Shown here: positions 30,656 to 30,895 of the stretch, piece by piece
How the letters are laid out: each line of letters begins with the position of its first letter
Position numbering within the stretch: position 1 is the first letter of the stretch
IMG/VR virus record: IMGVR_UViG_3300026097_000772
Location: 1-30,895 of that record
DNA: 30,895 nt
Reading direction: 5' to 3' (one strand)
DNA from: a virus
Notes under the pieces: generated by a model
The model's database searches: none
What the model saw: only the letters and a program-made list of their open reading frames with translations
Told to the model about the DNA's origin: nothing
Made by a program: the position numbers and the translations under genes

Positions 30656-30895
30656 TTAGATTCTCACACTCTATAATAAAATTTTTTAATTCAGGAAACA
30701 TTTTTCTAATATCAGTATTTCTACGACGATCGTGTTCTTTAAAGTATATATCGAAATTTTTCATTGCTATTGTTTTTTCCTCTTTATTCATAGGCGTCTT
30801 TGCCCAGTCATAAAGTCTTTGGACTTTGTCTATTTCAAAATCTTTAAACCCTTTATACCGACAGTGCGAAGTTTCTATATTCGCTTTCATAAATT
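30639..30895 (-). CDS. C-terminal part of a probable radical SAM gene (partial, window edge)
   Basis: An open frame enters from the right edge and runs to a stop at 30639. It codes for residues such as KVQRLYDWAKTP, then YFKEHDRRRNTDIRKMFPEL. These match the C-terminal end of the neighbour at 29276-30655 (KMRRVRDYAFQNP, then FFSENDRRLDTNLLETFPEY) in both parts. An ATG at 30890 would make an 83-residue free-standing gene, but the frame remains open through the last bases, and the similarity extends to both sides of that ATG. A longer upstream radical SAM gene cut by the window edge is therefore more likely. The next gene starts inside it by 17 bases. Confidence 0.65.
   Translation of the reverse strand, partial: FMKANIETSHCRYKGFKDFEIDKVQRLYDWAKTPMNKEEKTIAMKNFDIYFKEHDRRRNTDIRKMFPELKNFIIECENLNAECR

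Noticed and set aside
13755-30895. RiPP (modified peptide) cluster with a short precursor gene
   Set aside because: Radical SAM/SPASM enzymes often act on peptides, so I looked for small genes with conserved leaders. The blocks have no gaps large enough and no short gene with a Gly- or Cys-rich core. A precursor outside the window remains possible.
1-30895. tRNA genes, CRISPR arrays, insertion sequences or attachment sites
   Set aside because: I saw no cloverleaf-like gap, regular spacer repeats, transposase or integrase motifs. Nearly all bases are coding, so room for such elements is small. A dedicated tRNA search was not possible.

Overview
This window looks like part of a T4-like (tailed, myovirus-type) phage genome, probably from a marine environment. 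The evidence is a T4 Rnh-like 5'-3' exonuclease, a MoxR ATPase paired with a metallopeptidase/VWA protein, a run of small genes that overlap by a few bases, a long tail-fibre-like protein with an Mtd-type N-terminus, and promoter octamers of the T4 late type (RATAAATA or close). The host cannot be named from this sequence. There are no visible tRNA genes, insertion sequences, integrase or CRISPR array. No stretch longer than 61 bases lacks a gene.

Left arm (1-9780, all + strand). It holds small conserved phage genes, the exonuclease, the MoxR/VWA-metallopeptidase pair, more small genes, and the 910-residue fibre. Genes overlap by ATGA or short overlaps except at four gaps. Each of those gaps carries a perfect inverted repeat, and three also carry a recognisable promoter. 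A 9-bp-stem hairpin at 9785-9805 ends the fibre gene and its convergent neighbour.

Right arm (9783-30895). This is a dense accessory region of five strand-alternating blocks that codes almost only for modifying enzymes. Block A (-, 12885 to 9783): an Asp/Asn-hydroxylase-like oxygenase, a large unknown protein, a kinase-fold-like protein and a GNAT-like acyltransferase. Block B (+, 12946 to 15014): an oxygenase-like protein and a twitch-type radical SAM enzyme. Block C (-, 17298 to 15000): Asp/Asn hydroxylase, a second kinase-fold-like protein, a fourth oxygenase-like protein and a short SDR. Block D (+, 17352 to 20994): a QueC-like PP-loop ATPase, a twitch radical SAM, an unknown and a radical SAM. 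Block E (-, right edge to 20978): eleven tightly overlapping genes, six complete radical SAM enzymes plus part of another, a methyltransferase, a glycosyltransferase-like protein, an SGNH hydrolase and an unknown.

In total there are nine complete radical SAM genes and one probable partial one in about 17 kb, with four Fe(II)/2OG-type oxygenases beside them. Three block heads have a late-promoter octamer only 4-5 bases before the ATG, which would predict almost leaderless late mRNAs. My inference is that the right arm is a late-expressed modification island sitting next to a tail fibre. Its substrate could be a virion protein, a surface glycan or a nucleotide, and the sequence does not show which. 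No short precursor peptide gene was seen. Function calls rest on motifs read by eye.
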